The notes under the pieces are model-generated. The model had not been told where the DNA came from. It did not search any database and saw only the letters and a list, made by a program, of their open reading frames with translations. From Streptomyces cellulosae (GTDB lineage: Bacteria; Actinomycetota; Actinomycetes; Streptomycetales; Streptomycetaceae), in NCBI RefSeq assembly GCF_000721105.1, contig NZ_JOEV01000014.1, forward strand, positions 1 to 64,000: 64,000 bases of DNA, read 5' to 3'. This document shows, one piece after another, positions 25,338 to 34,470 of the stretch (its first letter is position 1; the number at the start of each line of letters is the position of its first letter). The translations under genes were made by a program, and so were the position numbers.

Positions 25338-26789
25338 TCAGTCCGTTGCCGCCAGCGGCGGCAGGTCCGCCGCGGTGACCGGCGGGAGGGTGCCCGTGCG
25401 GGCTGCCTGGGCGTACCAGTGGGCGCTCGACTTCGGGGTGCGGGCCAGGGTGGCGTAGTCGACGTAGACCGCGCCGAAGCGCTTGCCATAGCCGTAGGAC
25501 CACTCGAAGTTGTCCATCAGGGACCACAGGTAGTAGCCGCGGACGTCCGCGCCGTCCCCGATCGCGCGGCGGACCGCCGAGAGGTGGCCGTGGAGGTAGG
25601 CGATCCGCTCCGGGTCGTGCACGCGGCCGTCGGGGTCCGGCTTGTCGTCGTAGGCCGCGCCGTTCTCCGTGATGTAGAGGGGCAGACCCGGGGCCTCGCG
25701 GGTGTAGCGCATGATCAGGTCGTGCAGGCCGGTCGGGTCGATCGTCCAGCCCATCTCCGTGCGCTCGCCCGGCGTCTGGTGGAAGGCGACGTCGTCCGCG
25801 CCCGGCCAGGGGGAGTAGGAGCTGGCGCCGTGGCCGTCGGCGCGCGGGGCGTCGGCGTGCGGGTCCGTCGCCGACACCAGCGCCGGGGTGTAGTAGTTGA
25901 GGCCCAGCGCGTCCAACGGCTGGTGGATGGCGGCCAGGTCGCCGTCCTTGACGTGCGACCAGTCCGTGATCAGCTCCGTCGCGGCGTACAGCGTCTCCGG
26001 GTACGCCCCGTGCAGCATCGGACCGTGGAAGACCCCGTTGGCCAGGTCGTCGATCTTCTGGGCCGCCGCCAGGTCGGACGAGTCCTGCGAAAGGGGCCGC
26101 ACCACCGAGGAGTTGAGGCTGACAGCGACCGAGTTGCGGGCCGGCATCGCCGCGCGCAGGGCCGTCGTACCCAGACCGTGCGCCAGGTTCAGGTGGTGCG
26201 CGGCTTTCAGGGACGCCGCCGCGTCCGTGCGGCCGGGGGCGTGCACGCCGGAGCCGTAGCCCAGGAACGCGCTGCACCACGGCTCGTTGAGCGTGATCCA
26301 GTGCTCCACCCGGTCGCCGAGCGCCTCGCCGACGATCTGCGCGTACTCCGCGAAACGGTACGCCGTGTCGCGCTCCGGCCAGCCGCCCGCGTCCTCCAGC
26401 TCCTGCGGCAGGTCCCAGTGGTAGAGGGTGATGGCCGGCTTGATGCCGTGCGCGAGCAGCTCGTCGACCAGCCGCCGGTAGAAGTCCAGGCCCTTCCGGA
26501 GGGCCGGGCCCCGGCCCGTCGGCTGCACCCGCGACCACGAGACGGAGAAGCGGTACGCGCTCAGGCCCAGGTCCGCCATCAGCGCCACGTCGTCGCGGTA
26601 GCGGTGGTAGTGGTCGACAGCGAGGTCACCGGTGTCGCCCTCGGCCGTCTTGCCCGGGGTGTGGCTGAAGGTGTCCCAGATGGAGGGCGTACGGCCGTCC
26701 TCCCGCACCGCTCCCTCGATCTGGTACGCGGAGGTCGCGGCGCCCCAGAGGAAGCCTGCAGGAAAAGTCACGCGCTTGGGGTCGGGCAT
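25338..26789 (-). CDS. GH1 beta-glucosidase, divergent from cebE
   Basis: A 483-residue cytoplasmic family 1 glycoside hydrolase with no signal peptide, so it acts on imported cello-oligosaccharides. The acid/base Glu169 is in TLNEP and the nucleophile Glu375 in ITENG; the N-terminus [19 protein letters not shown] and the C-terminal [18 protein letters not shown] loop are standard. It is closely similar to the BglC-type enzyme at 31391 but carries its own sequence differences throughout. The ATG at 26789 follows GAGAG by seven bases. A perfect CebR-type palindrome sits 37 bases upstream, so it should be co-induced with the ceb operon. It could hydrolyse a different chain length or linkage from its paralogue. 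Confidence 0.9.
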   Translation of the reverse strand: MPDPKRVTFPAGFLWGAATSAYQIEGAVREDGRTPSIWDTFSHTPGKTAEGDTGDLAVDHYHRYRDDVALMADLGLSAYRFSVSWSRVQPTGRGPALRKGLDFYRRLVDELLAHGIKPAITLYHWDLPQELEDAGGWPERDTAYRFAEYAQIVGEALGDRVEHWITLNEPWCSAFLGYGSGVHAPGRTDAAASLKAAHHLNLAHGLGTTALRAAMPARNSVAVSLNSSVVRPLSQDSSDLAAAQKIDDLANGVFHGPMLHGAYPETLYAATELITDWSHVKDGDLAAIHQPLDALGLNYYTPALVSATDPHADAPRADGHGASSYSPWPGADDVAFHQTPGERTEMGWTIDPTGLHDLIMRYTREAPGLPLYITENGAAYDDKPDPDGRVHDPERIAYLHGHLSAVRRAIGDGADVRGYYLWSLMDNFEWSYGYGKRFGAVYVDYATLARTPKSSAHWYAQAARTGTLPPVTAADLPPLAATD

Positions 26790-26825
26790 GGAATCGCTCT
26801 CGTGAGTCGGGGGCACCATTATGCA

Positions 26826-26839
26826 TGGGAGCGCTCCCA
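26826..26839. promoter_or_regulatory. CebR box, perfect palindrome
   Basis: TGGGAGCGCTCCCA, the exact 14-base consensus for CebR, 37 bases upstream of the minus-strand GH1 start and about 670 bases from cebE. It most likely controls the GH1 gene. Confidence 0.85.
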
Positions 26840-27285
26840 CGGCAACAGGGTGCCGAGAGGGGGGCAGGGGGGCCGCCCAAGCGGGGCGAGGAGGGGCGAG
26901 GGGGCGAGGGGGTCGATGAGAGGGCTCCTCCCCAGTCGGTTTGCTTCCGTCCGGACGCACCCGGCTCCCTCCGGCGGCGGACCTCCGGGGCGGCGGGTTG
27001 CTGCCCGTGGCGCTGATCGTTCACCTTCCGGAGTTCGGCGGGCGGCTCGCCTCCGCCCGGCGCGGAAATTCCCGCGACGGCCCCGGCGAGTGGCGCGGGC
27101 GCCGTGCCCCCGGGAGCGCCTCGCCGGTGACCTGCGTGAATCCTGCGGGAGGCCGGCTGATGTCCGGCCGGCGACGCGCCGCCCCGCGACACATTCACGT
27201 GACGCCTGGAACACACTTGCGCAACAACGCCGTTTTCAAGTCTTGACACCCGGCCCGGCAGCAAGGAGTCTTCCGGCATGCCGCG
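26840..27285. other. intergenic stretch between divergent GH1 and cebE promoters
   Basis: About 450 bases with no supported gene; open frames here lack ribosome sites and recognisable products. A TTGACA-like -35 at 27243-27248, with GAGTCT 17 bases further on, directly precedes the second CebR box and is the best cebE promoter candidate. The rest shows nothing I can name. Confidence 0.45.
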
Positions 27286-27299
27286 TGGGAGCGGTCCCA
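27286..27299. promoter_or_regulatory. CebR box upstream of cebE
   Basis: TGGGAGCGGTCCCA, one mismatch from the CebR consensus, 211 bases before the cebE start and just downstream of a candidate promoter. This placement fits repression by blocking transcription. Confidence 0.8.
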
Positions 27300-27510
27300 C
27301 GGAGTGTCGGGGGCTTACTCCCGTGTGGACCGAACTACCAACGGTCCTTCCCTCTGTCTCACATGGCACATGCGTTGACCAGCACTTTTTCACCGCACGT
27401 CGAGTGCTGTGAGCTGTCCGCTGCTGGAACCGAGAGGGCAGGTCGGGAGCGTCGAACCCCGACGGTCCGATTCCTGAGATCCCGTTCCCACTGGAACAAG
27501 GAGTAGTGGA

Positions 27511-28830
27511 ATGCGCATCACCCGTACCGGCGGTGGTCGCGGCCGCCATGCAGCGGTCCTGACCACAACGGTCCTGACGGCCTCGGCCCTGCTGCTGACC
27601 GGCTGCAGCGACGACGGCTCCTCGAACACCTCGGACTCCAACGGGAACATCACTCTCACGGTGGCCGACTACGGACAGTTCGGTTACAAGGAAGCCGGAC
27701 TGTTCGCCAAGTACCACAAGCTGCACCCGAAGATCACGGTGAAAGAAGAGACCACCGCCAACGAGCAGGACTACTACCCGAAGCTTCTTCAGCAGCTGAA
27801 CACGGGCAGCGGCCTGGCGGACGTCACCGGCATCGAGGTCGGTCGCGTCAAGGAGGTCGTCGACACCCAGGCGGCCAAGTTCGCCGACCTGAGCAAGTCG
27901 ATCAACGTGGAAGACTGGGTTTCCTGGAAGGAGAAGCAGGCCACGGCCGAGGACGGAACGGTCATAGGCGCCGGCACCGACATCGGCCCGATGTCGCTGT
28001 GCTATCGCAGGGACCTCTTCGACAAGGCGGGCCTGCCCAGCGACCGCGAAGCCGTCGCCAAGGCGGTCACCGGCGGCTGGGAGGACTACCTCAAGCTCGG
28101 TGAGCAGTACAAGAAGAAGGCTCCCTCCGGTACCTACTTCATGGACTCCGCGAGCGCCATGTACAACGCGGTCGTCAGCTCCAACGCCAAGCAGTACTAC
28201 GACGCCGACGGCAAGACGATCTACAAGGACAGCCCCGCCGTGCAGCAGGGCTGGGGCCTGGCGGCCGAGGCCGCGTCGAAGAAGCTGACCCAGGGTCTGG
28301 CCCAGTTCCAGGACCCCTGGAAGGCGGCGCTGCGCAAGGGCACCATCGCCAGCGTGGTGTGCCCGGCCTGGATGGCCGCCCAGATCGCGGAGTACTCCGG
28401 TGACGCCTACAAGGGCAAGTGGGACATCACCCGTGCGCCCGGTACGACCGCGGCCAACTGGGGCGGCTCCTTCCTGGCCGTCCCCAAGAGCGGCAAGCAC
28501 GTCAAGGAAGCCACCGACCTGGTCAAGTGGCTGACCGCTCCGGAGCAGCAGGCCGCCGTGTTCGAGGCGGTCGGAATCTTCCCGTCGAACAAGGGTGCCT
28601 ACGAGCTCGCCGATGTGAAGAACGCGAAGCTTCCGTACTTCAACAACGCCCCGATCGGCCAGATCTACGCCGACGAGGCCGCGGCCATCCCCGAGGCCGT
28701 GCTCGGCCCGAAGGACGCCACGATCAAGGACACGATCTCCACGCAGATCAACAACATGGAGCAGCGGGGCACCAAGCCCGACAAGGCGTGGGACGCGGCG
28801 ACCGAAACGATCGACAAGGCGATCGGCTGA
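27511..28830 (+). CDS. cebE: cellobiose/cello-oligosaccharide-binding lipoprotein CebE
   Basis: Extracellular binding protein of the cello-oligosaccharide importer, family 1 solute-binding, 439 residues. The signal peptide (residues 1-31) ends in the lipobox LLTGC with Cys32. The mature protein begins with SDDGSSNTSDSNGNITLTVADYG and has typical features, including FDKAGLP and GGSFLAVPKSGKH. It delivers cellobiose and cellotriose to CebF/CebG; energy comes from the shared ATPase MsiK, encoded elsewhere in Streptomyces. The ATG at 27511 follows AAGGAG by seven bases. A strong hairpin follows the gene, separating it from cebF by 448 bases. The cognate sugar is known for the family, not tested here. 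Confidence 0.88.
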   Translation: MRITRTGGGRGRHAAVLTTTVLTASALLLTGCSDDGSSNTSDSNGNITLTVADYGQFGYKEAGLFAKYHKLHPKITVKEETTANEQDYYPKLLQQLNTGSGLADVTGIEVGRVKEVVDTQAAKFADLSKSINVEDWVSWKEKQATAEDGTVIGAGTDIGPMSLCYRRDLFDKAGLPSDREAVAKAVTGGWEDYLKLGEQYKKKAPSGTYFMDSASAMYNAVVSSNAKQYYDADGKTIYKDSPAVQQGWGLAAEAASKKLTQGLAQFQDPWKAALRKGTIASVVCPAWMAAQIAEYSGDAYKGKWDITRAPGTTAANWGGSFLAVPKSGKHVKEATDLVKWLTAPEQQAAVFEAVGIFPSNKGAYELADVKNAKLPYFNNAPIGQIYADEAAAIPEAVLGPKDATIKDTISTQINNMEQRGTKPDKAWDAATETIDKAIG

Positions 28831-29278
28831 CGCACGCCGGTGCGGGCGGCCGTACAGGCCGCCCGCACCGCGCTGTCGCGCGCGCGGGGGCCGTTGGGGC
28901 GGCTCCTGCCGCAGGCGCGAGCGGGCCGGTCGTCGGACGTCGGTCTGCTCCGCCGCGTCCGGCGGACACTCACCGGACGTCGCGGAGCCGACCGGCGGCG
29001 ACCGGTGACCGGAGCCCGACGACGTGACCCAGGCCGAGTGCTCGGCTCGTTCGAGCAGGAAGCGCCACCTCTCCCGCCGCGGCAGCACCTGGTGTCGCGG
29101 CACCCGCCGTCTGGCGGACGTACACGCCGGGCCGACCCTGCGCCACACGGGCTTCAGTCCGCGGCGCGGGCCGCTCGCTGCCGTACCGGTCCCACAGAGA
29201 GCGGCGGGGCCGGCGCCCGGCCCTTAACCTCGCCTCCCGCCCGTACCCGGCCGAGATCTTCAGGGAAGGACTCCCTCC
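28831..29278 (+). other. 448-base gap between cebE and cebF
   Basis: No gene is supported in this gap, although long antisense and plus frames are open because of the G+C content. It contains the hairpin at 28840-28868 and, at 29262-29276, a small stem that holds the cebF ribosome site. The remainder has no recognisable feature. Confidence 0.55.
28840..28868 (+). terminator. strong hairpin after cebE (terminator or mRNA-stabilising stem)
   Basis: A perfect 12-base stem, GTGCGGGCGGCC with its complement, around the loop GTACA, nine bases after the cebE stop. It may terminate most transcripts or protect cebE mRNA, giving more binding protein than permease. Confidence 0.75.
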
Positions 29279-30274
29279 GTGGCAACGACAGTCCCCACAC
29301 GGGGTGCCCACACCCCGCCAACCGGCGGCTCCGGCGCCGCGTCGAACGGACACAGCAAGTGGCGTACCCGGCTGTGGCGCTTCGACGACAAGGCGTCACC
29401 GTACGCGTACATCGCTCCCTTCTTCCTCATCTTCGGCGCCTTCGGGCTCTACCCGCTCCTGTACACGGGCTGGATCGCCCTGCACCGGGTGGAGATGACG
29501 AGCCTGAACCAGTCCGAGTGGGTCGGCTTCGACAACTTCACCAGGATCCTCCAGGACTCCGAGTTCTGGACGGCCGTCACCAACACCTTCGTGATCGGCG
29601 TCATCTCGACCGTTCCGCAGCTGATCGTGGCCCTGGGCCTGGCCCACCTGCTCAACTACAAGCTGCGCGCCAGCACGTTCTGGCGGACGGTGATCCTCAC
29701 CCCGTACGCCACCTCGGTGGCGACCGCGGCCCTGGTCTTCGCCCTGGTCTTCCGGGCCGACGGCGGCCTGCTCAACTGGGTGCTGCACTTCGTCGGATTC
29801 GGCGACACCGACTGGGCCAGCGGCGAGTGGACGTCCAAGATCGCCATCTCGGTCATCGTGATCTGGCGCTGGACCGGCTACAACGCCCTGATCTATCTGG
29901 CGGCCATGCAGGCCGTGCCCGCCGACCTGTACGAAGCGGCCTCGATCGACGGAGCGACGCGCTGGCAGCAGTTCCGCAAGGTGACCATTCCCTCGCTGCG
30001 GCCGACGATCCTGTTCACCATCGTCATCTCGACCATCGGTTCCATGCAGCTGTTCGGTGAGCCGCTGCTGCTGGAGGGCGGCACGCTCGGCTCCGTCGGA
30101 GGCAGCGAGCACCAGTACGAGACCCTCAGCATCTATCTCTTCAACTACGGCTGGAAGCTGGGACATCTGGGTCCGGCCGCGGCCGTGGCCTGGGCCATGC
30201 TCGTCCTGCTGCTGCTCATCGCCCTGATCAACTGGATCGTCGGCCGGCTCGTGCGCAAGAGCGCCACGGCCTGA
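29279..30274 (+). CDS. cebF: cello-oligosaccharide ABC permease CebF
   Basis: Integral membrane permease of the MalF type, 331 residues. A hydrophilic N-terminus of about 40 residues precedes six membrane segments beginning with YIAPFFLIFGAFGLYPLLYT. The coupling loop EAASIDGATRWQQFRKVTIP lies near residues 220-240 and contacts the ATPase. The GTG at 29279 follows AAGGA by eight bases, and that ribosome site sits in the loop of a small hairpin. It pairs with CebG, which starts 15 bases after its stop. The function follows from family membership and its place between cebE and cebG. Confidence 0.88.
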   Translation: MATTVPTRGAHTPPTGGSGAASNGHSKWRTRLWRFDDKASPYAYIAPFFLIFGAFGLYPLLYTGWIALHRVEMTSLNQSEWVGFDNFTRILQDSEFWTAVTNTFVIGVISTVPQLIVALGLAHLLNYKLRASTFWRTVILTPYATSVATAALVFALVFRADGGLLNWVLHFVGFGDTDWASGEWTSKIAISVIVIWRWTGYNALIYLAAMQAVPADLYEAASIDGATRWQQFRKVTIPSLRPTILFTIVISTIGSMQLFGEPLLLEGGTLGSVGGSEHQYETLSIYLFNYGWKLGHLGPAAAVAWAMLVLLLLIALINWIVGRLVRKSATA

Positions 30275-30288
30275 CGGGAGCGATATCG

Positions 30289-31209
30289 ATGACCACGACC
30301 AGTCCCATCAAGACCGCGCCGGACTTCGTCCCGGCACCGCCGGCCGCCCCCGCGGGCAAGCGCGGCGGCCGTTTCAAGCTCGGCGCCGGCCAGCAGCTCA
30401 AGGGCGGCCCGTTCACCTACGTCGCTCTGATCGTCGTCGGCCTGGGCTCGATCTTCCCGCTGTACTGGACGCTGGTGGCCGCCTCGCACGACCAGCAGCG
30501 GGTTCTGGACAGCCCCCCGCCGCTCCTGCCGGGCGGCCGGCTTTGGAGCAACCTCCAGGCCGCCTGGGAACAGGCCCACCTGGGGAAGGCGATCGTCAAC
30601 AGCGTCATCGTGGCCGGCTGCATCACCGTGGCCACGCTGTTCTTCTGCACCCTCGCCGGTTACGCCTTCGCCAAGATGCGCTTCCGCGGCCGCGGCGCCC
30701 TGATGACCGCGGTCATCGCCACCCTGACGATCCCGCCGCAGCTCAGTGTCGTCCCGCTGTTCATGATGATGTCGGACATCGGCTGGGGCGGAAAACTGGA
30801 GTCGGTGATCTTCCCGACCCTCGTCGGCGCGTTCGGCGTCTTCTTCATGCGCCAGTACCTGCTGGAGGCCCTGCCCTACGAGCTCATCGAGGCGGCCAAG
30901 GTGGATGGGGCGAGCAACATCCGCATCGTGTGGAACGTGGTCCTGCCCGCGGCCCGCCCCGCGATGATGGTGCTCGGCATGCTCACCTTCGTGCAGGCGT
31001 GGAACGACTTCTTCTGGCCCTTCCTCGCCCTGAACCAGGAGAACCCCACCCTCCAGGTGGCACTCGGTCAGCTCAGCGCCTCCTACACCCCCGACCAGAG
31101 CATCGTCATGGCCGGAGCGCTGATCAGCACCCTGCCGCTGCTGCTGGTCTTCGTGATCTTCGGCAAGCAGATCGTCGGCGGCATCATGGCGGGCGCCGTC
31201 AAGGGCTGA
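30289..31209 (+). CDS. cebG: cello-oligosaccharide ABC permease CebG
   Basis: Second permease of the importer, MalG type, 306 residues. The N-terminal 45 residues are hydrophilic ([20 protein letters not shown]). Six membrane segments follow, with the coupling loop [20 protein letters not shown] near residues 203-222. The ATG at 30289 follows GGGAG by eight bases and lies 15 bases beyond cebF, so the two are cotranscribed. After the stop come about 180 bases holding the third CebR box before the second beta-glucosidase. Confidence 0.88.
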   Translation: MTTTSPIKTAPDFVPAPPAAPAGKRGGRFKLGAGQQLKGGPFTYVALIVVGLGSIFPLYWTLVAASHDQQRVLDSPPPLLPGGRLWSNLQAAWEQAHLGKAIVNSVIVAGCITVATLFFCTLAGYAFAKMRFRGRGALMTAVIATLTIPPQLSVVPLFMMMSDIGWGGKLESVIFPTLVGAFGVFFMRQYLLEALPYELIEAAKVDGASNIRIVWNVVLPAARPAMMVLGMLTFVQAWNDFFWPFLALNQENPTLQVALGQLSASYTPDQSIVMAGALISTLPLLLVFVIFGKQIVGGIMAGAVKG

Positions 31210-31374
31210 CGCCATACCGCCGCCGGGGCGCCGGTCCGACAGTCCCGCGCACCCGCCCCGTTCGCCGTTCCGTACGGCCCGCCCCGCGCGGGCCGTACCC
31301 GGCCGGGCGCCCACCGCCGTGCCCCGTCCGCTTCCCCCCGCCCGGATCACCGTCCGGCCCTTCCTCAGCCACTT

Positions 31375-31388
31375 TGGGAGCGTTCTCA
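31375..31388. promoter_or_regulatory. degenerate CebR box overlapping the bglC ribosome site
   Basis: TGGGAGCGTTCTCA, two mismatches from consensus, ends two bases before the bglC ATG. Its GGGAG is also the only good ribosome-binding sequence, so operator and ribosome site coincide. Confidence 0.6.
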
Positions 31389-31390
31389 CC

Positions 31391-32854
31391 ATGACTGCCG
31401 TTCGACCCGAGACCATGGCCCAGTCGGCCGCAGACCTCTCCTTCCCGCCCGGCTTCATCTGGGGTGCCGCCACCGCCGCGTACCAGGTCGAGGGTGCCGC
31501 CGCGGAGGACGGCCGAACCCCCTCCATCTGGGACACGTTCAGCCACACCCCCGGGAAGGTCCGCAACGGCGACACCGGTGACATCGCTGCCGACCACTAC
31601 CACCGCTACCGCGACGACGTGGCGCTGATGAAGGAGCTCGGCCTCAAGGCCTATCGCTTCTCCGTCTCCTGGTCCCGCGTGCAGCCCACCGGCCGCGGGC
31701 CCGCTGTGGAGCGGGGCCTCGACTTCTACCGCCGGCTCACCGACGAGCTCCTGGCGGCGGGCATCACCCCCGTCGTCACCCTCTACCACTGGGACCTGCC
31801 CCAGGAACTGGAGGACGCGGGCGGCTGGCCGCACCGCGACACCGCGCGCCGGTTCGCCGATTACGCCGAGATCATGGCCCGGGCCCTCGGGGACCGGGTC
31901 GGCCAGTGGACCACCCTCAACGAACCCTGGTGCTCGGCGTTCCTGGGCTACGGGTCCGGCGTGCACGCTCCCGGGCGTACCGACCCGGCCGCCACCCTGC
32001 GCGCCGCTCACCACCTCAACCTGGCTCACGGCCAGGCGATCGGGGCACTGCGCGCGAACCTGCCGGCGTCCGCCCGGACCTCCATCACCCTCAACCTGCA
32101 CGAGGTGCGCCCGCTCACCGACAGCCTCGAGGACGCCGAGGCCGCACGCCGCATCGACGCGGTCGGCAACAGGATCTTCACCGGCCCCGTCCTGGACGGC
32201 GCCTACCCCGAAGACCTGCTCGCCGACACCGCCCGCATCGTCGACTGGGCGGAACTGGTGCACGACGGCGACCTGGCCGAGATCTCCCGCCCCATCGACG
32301 TGCTCGGCGTCAACTACTACGCGCCGACCGTGGTCTCCATGGCCGACGCCGGTGCCGGAGCCGGCACCACCAAGAACGACGGGCACGGCATGAGCGACCA
32401 CTCTCCGTGGACCGGCTCGGAGCACGTCGACTTCCATCTCGCCAACGACGACCTCACCGCGATGAACTGGGCCATCGACCCCAATGGGCTGCACACCCTG
32501 CTGACCGGCCTGGCCGCGTCGCACCCGGGGCTGCCGCTGATGGTCACCGAGAACGGTGCCGCCTTCGACGACTACATCTCTCCCGAGGGCCAGGTGAACG
32601 ACCCGCAGCGGATCGCCTACCTGCGCTCCCACCTGGACGCCGTTCGACGGGCCGTCGCCGACGGAGCGGACGTGCGCGGCTACTTCCTGTGGTCCCTGCT
32701 GGACAACTTCGAATGGGGCTACGGCTACTCGAAGCGCTTCGGTGCGGTCTACGTGGACTACTCCACCCAGCGCCGCATTCCCAAGGCGAGCGCCCACTGG
32801 TACGCCGACGTGATCCGCAGGAACGGGCTGCCGACCGCCGGCGAGCAGGAGTGA
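31391..32854 (+). CDS. bglC: GH1 beta-glucosidase BglC
   Basis: A 487-residue cytoplasmic family 1 glycoside hydrolase that cleaves imported cellobiose to glucose. The acid/base Glu178 is in TLNEPW and the nucleophile Glu387 in VTENGA. The core [28 protein letters not shown] and [14 protein letters not shown] segments match the paralogue at 25338. There is no signal peptide. The ATG at 31391 follows GGGAG by ten bases; an ATG eight codons later has no better site. It lies downstream of cebG and upstream of cebR, the usual ceb gene order in Streptomyces, where BglC also controls inducer level by consuming cellobiose. Confidence 0.9.
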   Translation: MTAVRPETMAQSAADLSFPPGFIWGAATAAYQVEGAAAEDGRTPSIWDTFSHTPGKVRNGDTGDIAADHYHRYRDDVALMKELGLKAYRFSVSWSRVQPTGRGPAVERGLDFYRRLTDELLAAGITPVVTLYHWDLPQELEDAGGWPHRDTARRFADYAEIMARALGDRVGQWTTLNEPWCSAFLGYGSGVHAPGRTDPAATLRAAHHLNLAHGQAIGALRANLPASARTSITLNLHEVRPLTDSLEDAEAARRIDAVGNRIFTGPVLDGAYPEDLLADTARIVDWAELVHDGDLAEISRPIDVLGVNYYAPTVVSMADAGAGAGTTKNDGHGMSDHSPWTGSEHVDFHLANDDLTAMNWAIDPNGLHTLLTGLAASHPGLPLMVTENGAAFDDYISPEGQVNDPQRIAYLRSHLDAVRRAVADGADVRGYFLWSLLDNFEWGYGYSKRFGAVYVDYSTQRRIPKASAHWYADVIRRNGLPTAGEQE

Positions 32855-33026
32855 AGCCGGACCGCCCGCGCTGAGGGGCGCCGCCCTGACACCGGTGGCG
32901 CCCCGTGCGTCCTCACGGCGACTCGCTGGGAGAACACCGGCCGACGAGGGACGATGCGGTCGGGGGCGGCCGGGCCCCCGGCTGTTACATTCCTGGCCTG
33001 AAGGCTGCGAACGGAAGGCGGCGACT

Positions 33027-34082
33027 ATGCCGGTCAACGGTGGACGAAGCCGGGGCGGTCGACGGCCGACCCTGGAAGAGGTCGCCGCACGCGCCGGCGT
33101 CGGCCGCGGCACGGTCTCCCGGGTGATCAACGGTTCGCCCCGGGTCAGCGACGCGACGCGCGCGGCGGTGGAGGCCGCGGTCGCGGAGCTCGGCTATGTG
33201 CCCAACACGGCCGCGCGCGCCCTGGCGGCAAACCGCACGGACGCGATCGCCCTGGTCGTCCCCGAGCCCGAGACCCGCTTCTTCGCGGAACCGTACTTCT
33301 CCGACATGTTGCGGGGCGTCGGCGCGGAGCTTGCCGACACCGAGATGCAATTACTGCTGATCTTCGCGGGCAGCGACCGTGAGAGGCAGAGACTGGCCCA
33401 GTACCTGGCGGCCCACCGGGTGGACGGCGTCCTGCTGGTGTCGGTGCACGCGGACGACCCGCTGCCGGACATGCTCTCCCAACTGGAGATCCCGGCCGTG
33501 ATCAGCGGCCCGCGCTCGGCCGCGGAGACGCTCCCCTCCGTCGACTCGGACAACTACGGCGGCGCCCGCTCGGCGGTCGAGCACCTGCTGGCACGCGGCA
33601 GCCGTGCCGTCGCCCACATCACCGGCCGCCTCGACGTCTACGGCGCCCAACGCCGCGTCGAGGGCTACCGCGCCGCCCTCCTGGACGCCGGGCACGAGGT
33701 GGACGAACGGCTGATCGAGACGGGCGACTTCACCGAGGAGGGCGGCCGCCGGGCGATGACGAGGCTGCTGTCCCGCCGCCCCGACCTGGACGCGGTCTTC
33801 GCGGGCTCGGACGTGATGGCGGCCGGCGCCCGCCAGGTCCTCCGCGAGGAGGGCCGCCGCATCCCCGACGATGTCGCCCTCGTCGGCTACGACGACTCCG
33901 CCATCGCCCGCCACATGGACCCGCCCCTGACCAGCGTCCGCCAGCCGATCGAGGAGATGGGCCGCCGGATGCTCGACCTGCTGCTCACGGAGATCGCGGA
34001 CCGCCGCCCGGCGGGCACCCGTGAACTGGAGCGGCGGCAGGTGGTACTGGCGACGGAACTGGTGCGGCGGAAGTCGTCCTGA
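33027..34082 (+). CDS. cebR: LacI-family cello-oligosaccharide repressor CebR, with a TTA codon
   Basis: A 351-residue LacI/GalR repressor. The helix-turn-helix spans about residues 14-40 (TLEEVAARAGVGRGTVSRVI, then NGSPRVS), followed by a periplasmic-binding-protein-like effector domain with DNYGGARSAVEHLL and VALVGYDDSAIARHMDPPLT. The ATG at 33027 follows GGAAGG by eight bases. In Streptomyces CebR binds TGGGAGCGCTCCCA-type sites and is released by cellobiose or cellotriose; three such sites flank the nearby genes. Codon 109 (33351-33353) is TTA, the rare leucine codon read by the bldA tRNA. No CebR box is seen just upstream of cebR itself. Confidence 0.88.
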   Translation: MPVNGGRSRGGRRPTLEEVAARAGVGRGTVSRVINGSPRVSDATRAAVEAAVAELGYVPNTAARALAANRTDAIALVVPEPETRFFAEPYFSDMLRGVGAELADTEMQLLLIFAGSDRERQRLAQYLAAHRVDGVLLVSVHADDPLPDMLSQLEIPAVISGPRSAAETLPSVDSDNYGGARSAVEHLLARGSRAVAHITGRLDVYGAQRRVEGYRAALLDAGHEVDERLIETGDFTEEGGRRAMTRLLSRRPDLDAVFAGSDVMAAGARQVLREEGRRIPDDVALVGYDDSAIARHMDPPLTSVRQPIEEMGRRMLDLLLTEIADRRPAGTRELERRQVVLATELVRRKSS

Positions 34083-34089
34083 GGGAGCC

Positions 34090-34416
34090 CTACGGGTGGC
34101 GCCCGCGGCCCCGCCCCGCGAGGTCACGCCGGTGCCATCCCCGGTGCGGTCGCCGCTCGGATCTTTCGGTGCGGTGGGTGGTGAACCAGGCGATGCCCAG
34201 AATCACGACTCCCGCCAGCCAGAAGAGGATGACCAGCCAGGCGCCGAGGAGGGAGTCCGGATTGGTGGCGCCCCCGCACAGCCTCCCGACGCTGCCGAGG
34301 CACCCCTTGCGCGCCGCGTCCAGAGCGATCACGAGCCACAGCAGCATGCCCAGGTTGAACCCGAGAATCACCCAGGTCAGCACCCGCCACCGGGGAATGT
34401 GCCGCCGGGCCCCCAT
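34090..34416 (-). CDS. small two-helix membrane protein
   Basis: A 108-residue protein with two clear membrane segments, LTWVILGFNLGMLLWLVIAL (residues 13-32) and AWLVILFWLAGVVILGIAWF (59-78). The 25-residue loop between them contains two Cys (KGCLGSVGRLCGG) that could form a disulfide. The C-terminus is Arg/His-rich. The ATG at 34416 follows GGGAGG by six bases. It converges on cebR with only seven bases between stops and diverges from the kinase-like gene. No function is recognised; the family appears to be conserved Streptomyces membrane proteins of the phospholipase_D-nuclease N-terminal-like layout. Confidence 0.75.
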   Translation of the reverse strand: MGARRHIPRWRVLTWVILGFNLGMLLWLVIALDAARKGCLGSVGRLCGGATNPDSLLGAWLVILFWLAGVVILGIAWFTTHRTERSERRPHRGWHRRDLAGRGRGRHP

Positions 34417-34470
34417 GACGAGCCTCCCAACCTCACGAACGGCTCTTATGCAGACCCTACGCTGGGCCTT

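Noticed and set aside
28869..29278. A hidden small protein gene in the cebE-cebF gap
   Set aside because: No start with a ribosome site gives a recognisable or compositionally normal protein.
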